A DNA stretch of 64,000 nt from Paenibacillus anaericanus (GCF_003994475.1 NZ_RZNY01000002.1:360536-424535), one strand, 5' to 3'. Shown: positions 1 through 8,526, counted from the stretch's first letter. Notes: generated from the letters alone by a model not told the origin. Numbers and translations: made by a program.

Positions 1-267
1 AGTCTCAAATCCCTGATCATATCCTCCGCTAATTCCATGAGCAACTAAAATGACCTCTTCTCCCGTTCCTTTATCTACATAGGTCATATCACCATAGTTT
101 AACTTAATGGTATGTGCTCCATAGGTTTCAAGCCTTATGTTAGCCTTTTTCACTTCGATGCTGCACTGGATATATTGTATAAGCAGAAATATTGCGATCA
201 ATACCAGGGCGATGCCAGCAATACATAATATCATCCGTCTCTTCCCCTTCTTTATTGACGATTTCAC
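1..267 (-). CDS. Alpha/beta hydrolase, N-terminal part (truncated by window edge)
   Basis: This reading frame runs off the left edge of the window. It begins at a GTG preceded by GGAGG nine bases upstream, four bases after the stop codon of the TetR gene, so the two are very probably one operon. The N-terminus is basic and followed by one hydrophobic segment (signal anchor). After that the sequence VDKGTGEEVILVAHGISGG resembles the first strand and the HG oxyanion-hole motif of alpha/beta hydrolases. The catalytic Ser, Asp and His lie outside the window. Its substrate cannot be told. The TetR neighbour suggests it is part of the regulated set. Confidence 0.7.
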   Translation of the reverse strand, partial: MKSSIKKGKRRMILCIAGIALVLIAIFLLIQYIQCSIEVKKANIRLETYGAHTIKLNYGDMTYVDKGTGEEVILVAHGISGGYDQGFET

Positions 268-271
268 AATT

Positions 272-895
272 TCAGTCCTCCGGATTGACAGCATAATGGC
301 TTGAAAACTCAGCGATGTGTTTTTTTATAAAACCTGAAGCTTCTAAATCATTGTCACTAGTGGAGTCGTATTTACATAGTAGGAGAAAAATTGGTGAGTA
401 GAAATGTAGTGCCATTATATAGGGGTCACCTTTAACAAAAGTACCTGCATCCATAAATTTCTTAAAAATCGCGGATTGAAATTGTAACGCATCATCAATA
501 AATATTTTCTTGAACATATTAGACACTGCGGAATTTCGATACTGTTCTATCGTTAGCATTTTCCTAAACTGTCCAACCACATCATCTCTTAAATAAAATA
601 AAAACAGCTCGCTAGATATTTCCCCTAAAGTTTCTAATGACATCTCCTTATACTCTTGGGCAAGAGTGCTATGCTCAGGGTTTGGAACTGCAAGCTTTTG
701 GTGGATCGCATGAATTCTCTGTGCGGATTTATCAATGATAGTATCAAAAATATCCTGTTTGTTCTTGTAATGCTTATATAAACTACTCTCATGAACACCA
801 ACTGCACCGGCAATATCCCGCACCGAAACAGCTTCAAATCCGCTGGTAGAAAATAAACGAAGTGCTTCCACTAATATTTTTTCTTTGGTTGTCAT
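272..895 (-). CDS. TetR/AcrR family transcriptional regulator
   Basis: A TetR-type repressor: an N-terminal helix-turn-helix (TTKEKILVEALRLFSTSGF ... VGVHESSLYKHYKNKQDIF) followed by an all-helical ligand-binding domain of about 150 residues. I prefer the ATG at 895 because AAGGAG lies a normal distance upstream; an in-frame ATG at 916 exists but overlaps that ribosome site. The promoter region carries a perfect 15-bp inverted repeat (see separate entry), consistent with autoregulation as is usual for the family. The following gene, a membrane-anchored hydrolase, starts four bases after the stop. Ligand unknown. Confidence 0.88.
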   Translation of the reverse strand: MTTKEKILVEALRLFSTSGFEAVSVRDIAGAVGVHESSLYKHYKNKQDIFDTIIDKSAQRIHAIHQKLAVPNPEHSTLAQEYKEMSLETLGEISSELFLFYLRDDVVGQFRKMLTIEQYRNSAVSNMFKKIFIDDALQFQSAIFKKFMDAGTFVKGDPYIMALHFYSPIFLLLCKYDSTSDNDLEASGFIKKHIAEFSSHYAVNPED

Positions 896-922
896 CGTAC
901 TCGTACTCTCCTTCATGGATAT

Positions 923-974
923 AAGTAAACGACTGTTTACCTATATTAAAGGTCAACAGTCGTTTACTTGTCAA
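923..974 (-). promoter_or_regulatory. Promoter of the TetR operon overlapped by a perfect 15-bp inverted-repeat operator
   Basis: On the minus strand a TTGACA -35 box (974-969) is separated by 18 bp from a TTTAAT -10 box (950-945). The arms AAGTAAACGACTGTT (923-937) and AACAGTCGTTTACTT (955-969) are exact reverse complements separated by 17 bp. One arm fills the spacer and part of the -35 box, the other lies just downstream of the -10 box. Such an arrangement is expected of a repressor site, and the adjacent TetR regulator is the obvious candidate to bind it. Promoter assignment is by consensus only. Confidence 0.75.
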
Positions 975-1009
975 GATATGTATTTAAATTCATCGTTTAT
1001 CTGCTCCAT

Positions 1010-1627
1010 TCATTCAAATGAAAGCTCCCACAAATAAATAGATGCCACAGAACCAAACGGCGAATATCGTAGACAATATTGATCAAATTGTTCTTTGCTA
1101 AGGGAGTTCAATCCATAAAGTTTCATCATTCCTCGGCGAATGGCAATATCGCCCCAACTTACAATATTAGGGCGCTCCATAGAATTGATGAGCATCATTT
1201 CAGCCGTCCATTTCCCTATTCCATTTAGCATCGTAAGCTTCTTAATAACCTCTTGATCTGAGAATTCGTTTAACTCATTCAAGTTAAAGTCACCTTGTGC
1301 AATAGTTTGAGCAATCTGATGAATACACACTGCTTTCTTCATTGTCATGCCACATCCCTGAATATCATCGGCGGTCTGCATGGCCAAATTGTGAGCCGAT
1401 ATTTCACCAAAACGCTCCTGCATTCTAGCCCAGATTGTGCGAACGGCTTTCACTGAAATCAGCTGTCCAACAATCGCATATACAAGTGCCGTGAACAAAT
1501 CGGGAATGATGGCACGCTCAATCTTACCAAGTCGTTTCATAGCAGTTCCAAGTGTTTCATCCACGCTATTTAAATAATCGATCTCTTCTTGCCCATAGTC
1601 ATAATACTTAGTAATTACTTTACTCAC
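1010..1627 (-). CDS. HhH-GPD family DNA glycosylase (AlkA/3-methyladenine glycosylase II type)
   Basis: A base-excision repair enzyme that should remove alkylated bases such as 3-methyladenine. The helix-hairpin-helix LTMLNGIGKWTAEMML (about residues 131-146) is followed by SWGDIAIRRG with Asp160, the position of the catalytic Asp in this superfamily. There is no Cys cluster, so no 4Fe-4S centre as in endonuclease III. At 205 aa it matches short Gram-positive AlkA homologues without the Ada domain. A GGAGG-like site (GGAGGGAAGC) precedes the ATG. It stands alone between the TetR gene and the MFS gene. Confidence 0.88.
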   Translation of the reverse strand: MSKVITKYYDYGQEEIDYLNSVDETLGTAMKRLGKIERAIIPDLFTALVYAIVGQLISVKAVRTIWARMQERFGEISAHNLAMQTADDIQGCGMTMKKAVCIHQIAQTIAQGDFNLNELNEFSDQEVIKKLTMLNGIGKWTAEMMLINSMERPNIVSWGDIAIRRGMMKLYGLNSLSKEQFDQYCLRYSPFGSVASIYLWELSFE

Positions 1628-1728
1628 GCAGCTTCCCTCCTTCAGTTCAATTTAATATCGTAATATGAATATACATTACTCAGTCCTGTCTGTAAGGATA
1701 ATTGAATAAGAGCGCAACATAATGATAT

Positions 1729-1771
1729 AAAAAAAAGCAGCCCAGATACTTAAAATAAAGTCCTAGACTGC
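1729..1771 (-). terminator. Intrinsic terminator downstream of the MFS exporter gene
   Basis: Read on the minus strand, GCAGTCTAG pairs with CTGGGCTGC (nine pairs, two of them G-U) and is followed by eight T residues. It lies about 120 bp after the stop codon of the MFS gene. The remainder of the 1628-1888 interval shows nothing else I can support. Confidence 0.7.
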
Positions 1772-1888
1772 CAATTTATTAAACTATGATCTCAAAGGTC
1801 GATTGAAATTAGTAAGAGCCCCGTTTACTCCTCCATTTTAAGCACAATAAGAAAGCTTCTTTTCAAAGAGTTACTTCTCCAAAACAAA

Positions 1889-3070
1889 CTATTCACTTAC
1901 AATAAACTTTTTACCCAAAAACCACATTACGCCACTTACAACTAAGAAATATATAGGCATCGTCACCAATGAACCATTATGAAGAAAGCTCATTCCCCAT
2001 GTCGTTAAGCTAACTAGCAAGTAATAGCCTAAGCTAAATATCGCACCTGCTGTTCCTATAACATCTTGAAACTTGACAAGGGCAAGACTTAGACAGTTAG
2101 GCAAAGCAATACCTGCCCCCATTAACATGACAAACATGCTCATTAAAATACAAACGATAACTATAATATTAGGCAGCATTACTAAAGTACTTGCAAAAGT
2201 TAATAGCAAAGCCCCTATAGTCATAACTAGGCAACCGATATGAATAATTTTTTCTGGCACATAAACATTCAATAAACTTTTTGAAATCATTGCGCCAACT
2301 ATCGAGGCCAAGGCCACAATGATACCTAGAAAACCATATATACCAGGTGATATTTGAAAGTAGTCAATGAATATAAACGGAGCTTCAGCATAGTAGCTGA
2401 ATAAAACCCCATTTATGCCGCCGATTAGTAAGCCAAATACCAGTACACGTGGTAATAACACCATTCTTTTAATAATAGGTAGAATATTAACCTTTTTTCT
2501 TGCAGAAACATCAGTTGTTTCAGGCAGTTTTAAAAAGGCATACATAAACAACAAAACACTCATGACCACAAGCGTAAAGAAAACAGCTCTAAATCCAAGA
2601 GCCTGGTCAACCCATCCGCCAATAAGTGGCCCTACTGCGGGCGTAAAAGCAATTACAGCGGATATTTGAGCAAACATAGCATGTCGTTTATTTCCTGAAA
2701 CACTTTCACGAAGAATCGTTTGTGTAATTATCGATCCTGTTGCTGCTCCAAATGCTTGTATGAAACGGCTGACAAGAAGTATACCAATGGATCCAGAGTA
2801 AAAACACATCAAGCTTCCGATACCATATACAATGAGGCCACCTAACATAGCAGGTCTCCGTCCGATAATATCAGAAAGCCATCCCCAACAGAAAACACCT
2901 AAAGCAAATCCGATAAAATATATACTTAAGGTAAACTGTACAGAACTGTTTGAGACACCGAGTGCTGCAGAAATATCTGGTAAAGACGGTGTATAGATTG
3001 TCTCACTAATTTGTGGAAAAGCCACAAGAACAATCATTAAAAGTAAAGATGGTGCTGCATATTTTTTCAT
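1889..3070 (-). CDS. MFS drug exporter, Bcr/CflA family
   Basis: A 393-aa integral membrane protein with twelve predicted hydrophobic segments. The N-terminal half has the drug:proton antiporter pattern: ETIYTPSLPDISAALGVSNSSVQ at the first helix and loop, GWLSDIIGRRPAML as the conserved motif A between helices 2 and 3, and PAVGPLIGGWVD resembling motif C of 12/14-TMS exporters. These place it among Bcr/CflA-type efflux pumps (bicyclomycin, chloramphenicol, sulfonamide relatives). The actual substrate is not predictable. A strong ribosome site (GGAGGGCG) precedes the ATG. An unusual palindrome lies 150 bp upstream. Confidence 0.9.
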   Translation of the reverse strand: MKKYAAPSLLLMIVLVAFPQISETIYTPSLPDISAALGVSNSSVQFTLSIYFIGFALGVFCWGWLSDIIGRRPAMLGGLIVYGIGSLMCFYSGSIGILLVSRFIQAFGAATGSIITQTILRESVSGNKRHAMFAQISAVIAFTPAVGPLIGGWVDQALGFRAVFFTLVVMSVLLFMYAFLKLPETTDVSARKKVNILPIIKRMVLLPRVLVFGLLIGGINGVLFSYYAEAPFIFIDYFQISPGIYGFLGIIVALASIVGAMISKSLLNVYVPEKIIHIGCLVMTIGALLLTFASTLVMLPNIIVIVCILMSMFVMLMGAGIALPNCLSLALVKFQDVIGTAGAIFSLGYYLLVSLTTWGMSFLHNGSLVTMPIYFLVVSGVMWFLGKKFIVSE

Positions 3071-3223
3071 TTTAGTTTCGCCCTCCTACGAGCTTATATC
3101 TCAGAACTGGAAGAAGATTATAAGCCTAGCTAGGGAAATGGGGGCATCATTATTGCAAGACGATTATATATCATCATTTTATAAAGTCACCTTTCATTTT
3201 TTGGTATAGGAGGGTTTAATTAA

Positions 3224-3253
3224 AATGACCGCTAATTGTTATTAGCGGTCATT
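3224..3253. promoter_or_regulatory. Perfect 13-bp palindrome with TGTT loop upstream of the MFS exporter
   Basis: The arms AATGACCGCTAAT (3224-3236) and ATTAGCGGTCATT (3241-3253) are exact reverse complements around TGTT. On the minus strand the right arm runs into a T-rich stretch (TTTTAATT), so it could act as a leaky terminator or attenuator in the leader of the exporter gene; it could equally be an operator. The interval 3071-3447 contains only this palindrome and the terminator at 3384-3423 of the gene beyond it. Confidence 0.5.
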
Positions 3254-3383
3254 AGGTATTTCAGAACGCGCACTGGATATCTGTTAAAAAATCAAGACAA
3301 AATAAGTGTTATTTCAGATAAGATTTGGCTATTCATACAATAACATAATCCCGAGAAACCGGTCAATTCAATTATTTAATGGC

Positions 3384-3423
3384 AAAAAAAACGGGGCTCT
3401 GAGATGATCCTCAAAGCCCCGTT
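3384..3423 (-). terminator. Intrinsic terminator of the repeat lipoprotein gene
   Basis: Arms AACGGGGCT (3390-3398) and AGCCCCGTT (3415-3423) form a GC-rich stem; on the minus strand it is followed by a run of seven T. It lies 25 bp beyond the stop codon of the lipoprotein gene. Confidence 0.85.
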
Positions 3424-3447
3424 CTTATTTGTATTTTATCTCATTCT

Positions 3448-4047
3448 TTATTTTTTCACTTCAGTCTTCCCTGTTACAGATCCATTATTTGTAATCTGAT
3501 GTGAAGCTTTGTATTCTTCACTTGCAAAATAAACATTACCTTCAATCTTTGCGTCATCTACTGTAAAACCATTCGCTTCAACATAGATATCACCAACAAA
3601 AGTTCCACCTACAAAACTGGCGTTTTCACTTTTAATTGTTAATTTTGGTGCTGTTAAAGTAAATCTAGCCGTCTTGGTACGATTTTCATCTTGTGTATAT
3701 AGCGCTATTTTCCGAGCCTTAGCATCTTTATTTGTAAATTCACCTTCTAATACAAGATCTTTATCGATTGTTAGATCGTTAAGTGTAGCTATGATCCACG
3801 TTCCTTCTTTGCTAATCGCCTTTAAAAAAGCTGCTTCATCGTTAACTATGGATGCCGTAGTTACGACATCAACTTCTGTGCCTTCGTTGGTCCCTTGATT
3901 CGTACCCTCATTCGTTCCTTGATTTGTACCTTGGTTCGTACCTTCATTTGTTGTTTGGTTTTCTGCCGGTTCATTAGTACTGCACCCCGATAACAACACT
4001 AAACCCATTGCCAATAGTATTATAAAACCTAAAGACTTTTTCTTCAC
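3448..4047 (-). CDS. Repeat-bearing secreted lipoprotein, unknown function
   Basis: A 199-aa predicted lipoprotein: a lysine-rich start, hydrophobic core and lipobox LLSGC with the lipidated Cys at residue 22. Residues 34-57 are six tetrapeptide repeats N-(E/Q)-G-T, a hydrophilic stalk. The rest (about 60-199) is rich in short strands with alternating hydrophobic residues and phrases such as LTIKSENASFVGGTFVGDIYVEANGFTV broken by Gly and Asn, which suggests a beta-helix or beta-solenoid fold as in pectate-lyase-like or polymer-forming proteins. I do not recognise a family. It stands alone, with its own terminator. Confidence 0.75.
   Translation of the reverse strand: MKKKSLGFIILLAMGLVLLSGCSTNEPAENQTTNEGTNQGTNQGTNEGTNQGTNEGTEVDVVTTASIVNDEAAFLKAISKEGTWIIATLNDLTIDKDLVLEGEFTNKDAKARKIALYTQDENRTKTARFTLTAPKLTIKSENASFVGGTFVGDIYVEANGFTVDDAKIEGNVYFASEEYKASHQITNNGSVTGKTEVKK
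3877..3948 (-). repeat. Six 12-nt coding repeats (N-E/Q-G-T)
   Basis: Six consecutive 12-nt units encode NEGT, NQGT, NQGT, NEGT, NQGT and NEGT. The units differ at synonymous third positions (for example GGT, GGA, GGG and GGC for Gly; ACG, ACA, ACC for Thr), so the peptide repeat is better conserved than the DNA repeat. This points to an old array kept for its protein sequence rather than a recent slippage expansion. Confidence 0.85.
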
Positions 4048-4150
4048 ATCAATTCCTCCTTAGTATGTTCTTGTTGATTCATTTGTTATGATTCTGACCA
4101 CCATTACACATAGCGATTAAGATCACAGTGGTTTATTACCCCTTTTTAAC

Positions 4151-4180
4151 AAAAATGACAACCTAATATTAGGTTGCCAT
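4151..4180 (-). terminator. Intrinsic terminator of the HD-GYP gene
   Basis: The palindrome CAACCTAATATTAGGTTG forms the core of a hairpin; on the minus strand it is followed by ATTTTTG. It lies about 25 bp after the stop codon of the HD-GYP gene. Confidence 0.65.
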
Positions 4181-4203
4181 CTCATCACATATGTTATTCA
4201 TTA

Positions 4204-5253
4204 CTATTCCAAGTAAATTTCTTCGATTGCGATATCTCTTTCCCTTGATAAATCACGGAAAAAATCGTTCACCTTAACCAATGGTTTGAAGATGTCTGTA
4301 GGATGATTAAATACTATGGTGCCCATTTCTCCATTACTGAGCAGTACGTTTTTTCCGATAAAATTGGGTAATAGGTTGTGAATAAGAGCTTGAACTGGCT
4401 TCTCATTTAACTTACCAAAACCAAGTCCATATACCTCACGAAGCACTGCAATTAAGCTTTGCTTTGGTCTCCCTATACTTGATGAAGTTAGTTTTACATA
4501 AACATTCGCCACAGCAACAATCTGCGAATAAGGATGGATTTCTTTCTTCCCTATCCCTAGTGGATACCCTGTTCTGTCTTCAAGTTCATGATGTTGAAGA
4601 GCCACAAGAGCAGTAGTATCATCACCTGCCATGGAACTACGAATAATATCATAGCCATATTGTGTGTGTCTTCTCATCTCTTCTAAATCTTCACCTGTTA
4701 ATTCATCGGCATGATTTCGGATAGATTGAGAAACTTGGCTTTTCCCGATGTCATGCAAATATCCCGCTTTGCTAATATTGTATATCTCATCTTTGGAATA
4801 ACCAAGCCAACTTGCTATGTAGTAGGATAATAAACCAACTTGCAAAGAATGATTATATAGGTTGACATCATCACGGCCTAACATCAACAACAGCGAGACG
4901 ACATCTTTACGGTCATCAATCGTTTCCAAGAAGGGTTTCAACTTATCATCGACCATTGTCTGATTAAACTTACCGGTGGTTAATGCCTCTAAAAAAATGG
5001 ACTGATACCCCTGTATAGTTAGATCAAAGTTTTCTCTTAAACGTTGACTAAACTCATCACCCTCTGCAGGGAGACGAGATTCAGAATGATCACGAGGTTC
5101 GATATCCACATGATGAATACTTTGCCTGATTAATAAAGCAATTTCCTCACTATGTATTATTGTTCCCTTAGGGAGAACATGTAGACCTACTTTATTAAAT
5201 GCATCTGATTTCAGACGATCACCATTAATAAGGTCCATAGTATCGGTTCTCAA
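4204..5253 (-). CDS. HD-GYP domain protein, probable cyclic-di-GMP phosphodiesterase
   Basis: A 349-aa cytoplasmic protein that probably hydrolyses c-di-GMP. The HD-GYP domain spans about residues 130-260: H135, the HD pair H167-D168 in YLHDIGK, and HHELEDRTGYP at 221-231, where the GYP signature is intact though the preceding Gly of the usual DGxGYP is Arg. No receiver or sensor domain precedes it; the first ~100 residues resemble the poorly characterised N-terminal region common in Bacillales HD-GYP proteins. The start is TTG, chosen because GGAGGG lies nine bases before it. A c-di-GMP-linked exopolysaccharide operon lies 31 kb away in this window. Confidence 0.88.
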   Translation of the reverse strand: MRTDTMDLINGDRLKSDAFNKVGLHVLPKGTIIHSEEIALLIRQSIHHVDIEPRDHSESRLPAEGDEFSQRLRENFDLTIQGYQSIFLEALTTGKFNQTMVDDKLKPFLETIDDRKDVVSLLLMLGRDDVNLYNHSLQVGLLSYYIASWLGYSKDEIYNISKAGYLHDIGKSQVSQSIRNHADELTGEDLEEMRRHTQYGYDIIRSSMAGDDTTALVALQHHELEDRTGYPLGIGKKEIHPYSQIVAVANVYVKLTSSSIGRPKQSLIAVLREVYGLGFGKLNEKPVQALIHNLLPNFIGKNVLLSNGEMGTIVFNHPTDIFKPLVKVNDFFRDLSRERDIAIEEIYLE

Positions 5254-5359
5254 GTTATGGTTCCCTCCTTTTATTATTGTCAGTTATTACATCTATACCT
5301 ATAATATCGAATCATATTTATAGAATATTAATAGTTCTAAACACCCTATTTGTTCGAAT

Positions 5360-5388
5360 GAATGATCCTATCGGCACTAATCATAACT
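5360..5388 (+). promoter_or_regulatory. Candidate forespore sigma-G/F-type promoter of the germination-receptor operon
   Basis: GAATG (5360-5364), a 17-bp gap, then CATAACT (5382-5388) resembles the sigma-G pattern GAATR-N17/18-CATWMTA, with two mismatches at the end of the -10 box. It lies about 100 bp before the start of the first receptor gene. GerA-type operons are normally read by sigma-G, which makes the match plausible; it is not strong by itself. Confidence 0.35.
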
Positions 5389-5486
5389 CTCAAGCATGTC
5401 TAATGATCTATACTCCAGAATAATCTTTCGTTATTCCGCTAATCTTATTATTGGAAACCATGTTCAATGGAGAGGAGATATACATC

Positions 5487-7082
5487 ATGTCTTGGTGGAG
5501 ACAGAAATTGAAGAAATCCCGATCAGATAAAACTAAATTAGCTAAGTCGGAGCAAATACCTTCTTCACATCCCAAACATGTCCCTTCCCTCCCCAAAGAT
5601 AACAATCTTGAGGACCGCCTTCATTGGTTCGAAGAACAATTCACAAATTGTTCTGATATTATCTATCGTCGATTTAACCTTAAATCAGGACATGCCTGTG
5701 CCCTCATCTATTTGGATGGCATGACAGATCAAGTCATGATTTCTGATAGCATTTTGAACACTTTGATTACTCTTGCACCTGAAGAACCAAGTAAATTGTT
5801 CCAGTACATTTTTGAAGATCAAGCCGTTAATGTCTCCCAGAGCAAAATGACTATTGACTCCAATCAAGGAGTCTCTGGTGTACTGGATGCAAGTGTATTG
5901 CTACTAGTCGACGGGGACCATCGGATGATGTTGTATCCTGCTGCTTCTTTTGACAAAAGATCAATTGAAGAAGCACCCAACGAAACCGCCATTCGCGGAC
6001 CGAGAGAAGGATTCAATGAAAATCTGAGTGTAAATATTACACTACTTCGGAGAAGATTAAAGAGTCCTAATTTCAAATCAGAAATCTTGAAGTTTGGCCG
6101 AGTAACTCAAACAAGTATCGCACTAGTTTATATCCATGAGATATGCAAACCAGAACTAGTGGAAGAGGTTAAGAGACGGTTATCTTATATCGATATCGAT
6201 GGGGTTTTGACCTCTTCATTTGTGGAAGAAACAATTGAGGAATCTCCATTCTCGCCTTTCCCACAAGTCCAATATACTGAGAGACCTGATGCCGTCATCA
6301 GTTCACTGCTTGAGGGACGCATCGGGATCATCGTAGACGGAACGCCTAGTGCGCTCATTGCACCGGTTACTATGGTCATGCTTATGCAAGCATCCGAGGA
6401 TTACTATCAACGTTTCATTGCTTCTACCTGGATACGCTGGATCCGTTATTTCTTTCTCTTCATTTCCTTGCTATTACCTTCAATCTATATTGCTGTGACA
6501 ACATTTCATCCCGAAATGATTCCGTCAAAGCTACTAACAACAATCACGGTCTCTCGAGAAATCGTCCCATTTCCAGCTATACTTGAAGCTTTGATCATGG
6601 AGATCTCCTTTGAAGCGCTTCGTGAAGCTTCGATCAGGATCCCTAAATCTATCGGACAGGCCGTATCGATTATCGGAGCGCTCATTATTGGAACTGCGGC
6701 CGTTCAAGCTGGGATTGTCTCTGCGGCTATGGTTATCATTGTCTCGCTAACGGGTATTGCCTCCTTTATCATCCCTAACTTTGCTCTCGGACTTTCATTC
6801 CGATTGCTTCGTTTTCCCATCATGATATGTGCTGCAATTTTTGGTCTTTATGGCATTGCATGCTGTCTCATTATTTTCTATATTCACTTAATTAACTTAA
6901 AATCGTTTGGGGTGCCCTATTTATCCCCACTGGTCCCTCTTAACAAGGGAGCGTTATTAGATACCTTGTTTCGCCCTCCTTGGTGGGCTATTCAACACAG
7001 ACCGCCTTATATCACTAACAATAAACGGAGACAGGGAAATAACTCTCGTGGCTGGGCATCTCAGAATGAGGAGAAGAAATGA
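5487..7082 (+). CDS. Spore germination receptor subunit A (GerAA/GerKA family)
   Basis: The A subunit of a GerA-type nutrient germinant receptor, located in the spore inner membrane. The protein has a long soluble N-terminal domain (about 310 residues) with the family phrases SVNITLLRRRLKSPNFK, TQTSIALVYIHEI and RPDAVISSLLEGRIGIIVDGTPSALIAPVTM, then five or so membrane segments, and the GIASFIIPNFALGLSFRLLRFP region typical of the family. The ATG at 5487 is chosen because GGAGAGGAG lies nine bases upstream; an in-frame ATG at 5451 lacks a ribosome site. Its stop overlaps the start of the C-subunit gene by ATGA. First gene of an A-C-D-B operon. Confidence 0.96.
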   Translation: MSWWRQKLKKSRSDKTKLAKSEQIPSSHPKHVPSLPKDNNLEDRLHWFEEQFTNCSDIIYRRFNLKSGHACALIYLDGMTDQVMISDSILNTLITLAPEEPSKLFQYIFEDQAVNVSQSKMTIDSNQGVSGVLDASVLLLVDGDHRMMLYPAASFDKRSIEEAPNETAIRGPREGFNENLSVNITLLRRRLKSPNFKSEILKFGRVTQTSIALVYIHEICKPELVEEVKRRLSYIDIDGVLTSSFVEETIEESPFSPFPQVQYTERPDAVISSLLEGRIGIIVDGTPSALIAPVTMVMLMQASEDYYQRFIASTWIRWIRYFFLFISLLLPSIYIAVTTFHPEMIPSKLLTTITVSREIVPFPAILEALIMEISFEALREASIRIPKSIGQAVSIIGALIIGTAAVQAGIVSAAMVIIVSLTGIASFIIPNFALGLSFRLLRFPIMICAAIFGLYGIACCLIIFYIHLINLKSFGVPYLSPLVPLNKGALLDTLFRPPWWAIQHRPPYITNNKRRQGNNSRGWASQNEEKK

Positions 7083-8269
7083 TTTCCAAATACACCAGGT
7101 CCATATCGTGTTGTCTGCTCTTGACTCAACTACTGCTACTCACGGGCTGCTGGTCCTCCATGGAAATCAATGACCGAGCATTTGTGACCATTATGCTGGT
7201 CGACACCGTTGAGGATTCACAGGATACACAATTAACGCTCGGCTTCCAACTCCCGAATCAAATGATCCCTGGACAATCAGGGGGAGGTAGTGCATCATCC
7301 GGTGACCCCTATACTTATATCACGAAGAATGGGGAAACAATAAGTGATGCTTTTCGAAAAGTCCAAAGTGATTTATCTCGTAAAATTGCGTTTGGTCAAG
7401 CACATATTATTGTGATCGGCAAAAAATTTGCTGAGAAAGGAATGGATCCCGTCCTTGAATTTGTCAAAAGACAACCAGCTTTTCACATTAATTCAAACTT
7501 ATTCGCAACAGAGAGTAAGGTTCTTGAGATTATTAATACACCAGGACTTTTCGAACGATTCGCCTCCACCATACTAACCTCGTATATTGATGAAGAAGTT
7601 GCCGTGGATACAACAGTAAGGGATTTCTTAGTTGCACGTTATCGAATGGGAGACGCGCTACTTCCAGAGATCATATTTACTAATGAGCCCGGTCTCATAA
7701 ATGAAAAGGGAAAAAAGTGGATGGGGACTGGTGGTGCGGTTATTTTCAGAGATGGAGCTATGGTTTCACCCAAAATGAATAATGACGAGATGAGAGCTTC
7801 ACTTTGGATTCTATCACAGATCAAAACATCGGTCGTGAGTATCGAATCACCCACAGATGGCAAAAAGGTAAGCTTCTACTTAGAAAAGATGAAAACAAAA
7901 ATAAGACCTAGAATTGAAGCTGATAGTGCAGCCTTCACCATTAGCAGTAAAGCTGAAGCTTATGTTCTCTCCTCCGAATCGAGCATTGATTTAGAGAAGG
8001 AAGATTCGATGCTACTACTACAGAAAGAATTAGACGCCAAAATAAAGAAACGAATCGAGAGCGCTATTTCCAAGACAAGACAAGCGAAAGCCGATGTATT
8101 TAGGCTAGGTGAAATTTTGGATTGGAGATACCCGGCTATGTGGAAGAAGCTACAACCTCACTGGCGTGAACAGTATGCTGGTGAACTACCCATTAATGTG
8201 GTCGTAAAAGTTGAACTTCTAAGAACAGGTGGTGCTTACCACTCTATAAAAGAAAAGAGCAAGTATTAA
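7079..8269 (+). CDS. Spore germination receptor subunit C, lipoprotein (GerAC/GerKC family)
   Basis: The lipoprotein subunit of the receptor. A hydrophobic signal ends in LLLLTGC, giving a lipidated Cys near residue 24, followed by WSSMEINDRAFV, the almost invariant start of mature GerC proteins (CWxxxEIND). Later phrases such as FGQAHIIVIGKKFAEKG and FLVARYRMGDALLPEI are family-typical, and the length of 396 aa is normal. The start codon overlaps the stop of the A-subunit gene by four bases, so translation is coupled. Confidence 0.96.
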   Translation: MISKYTRSISCCLLLTQLLLLTGCWSSMEINDRAFVTIMLVDTVEDSQDTQLTLGFQLPNQMIPGQSGGGSASSGDPYTYITKNGETISDAFRKVQSDLSRKIAFGQAHIIVIGKKFAEKGMDPVLEFVKRQPAFHINSNLFATESKVLEIINTPGLFERFASTILTSYIDEEVAVDTTVRDFLVARYRMGDALLPEIIFTNEPGLINEKGKKWMGTGGAVIFRDGAMVSPKMNNDEMRASLWILSQIKTSVVSIESPTDGKKVSFYLEKMKTKIRPRIEADSAAFTISSKAEAYVLSSESSIDLEKEDSMLLLQKELDAKIKKRIESAISKTRQAKADVFRLGEILDWRYPAMWKKLQPHWREQYAGELPINVVVKVELLRTGGAYHSIKEKSKY

Positions 8270-8287
8270 CCCAGGAGGTTGAACCCC

Positions 8288-8509
8288 ATGATTATGATCG
8301 GCTTGACCTTTGCTTTGATAATGCTCCTTGAATGGTACATCATGCGTAAACAACGCAAGGAGCCAAGATCCATTCGGATCGTTCTCATCATTTCTTTGTG
8401 TTTTCTAATATTGCTAGAGGTACAATATGTCTTTCAATATCGCTACAATATCCCGCTTGCATTAAAGCTTTGTAGCGATTACTTTAGGGGTTGGATTCCT
8501 GGGAATTGA
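8288..8509 (+). CDS. Small two-helix membrane protein, candidate D subunit of the germinant receptor
   Basis: A 73-aa protein with two hydrophobic segments (about residues 1-16 and 31-48) separated by a basic loop RKQRKEPRSIR. It lies inside the receptor operon between the C and B genes. Small two-transmembrane D subunits are known next to some Bacillus GerA-type receptors; size, topology and position fit, though I see no sequence signature to confirm it. ATG at 8288 is preceded by AGGAGG at a nine-base distance; an upstream TTG at 8279 is too close to that site. Confidence 0.72.
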   Translation: MIMIGLTFALIMLLEWYIMRKQRKEPRSIRIVLIISLCFLILLEVQYVFQYRYNIPLALKLCSDYFRGWIPGN

Positions 8510-8526
8510 TTAGAGGAGGGAACTAC

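Noticed and set aside
3224..3253. Tiny leader peptide (MTANN, stop) in the palindrome before the MFS gene
   Set aside because: No ribosome site precedes the ATG; the reading frame follows from the palindrome itself.
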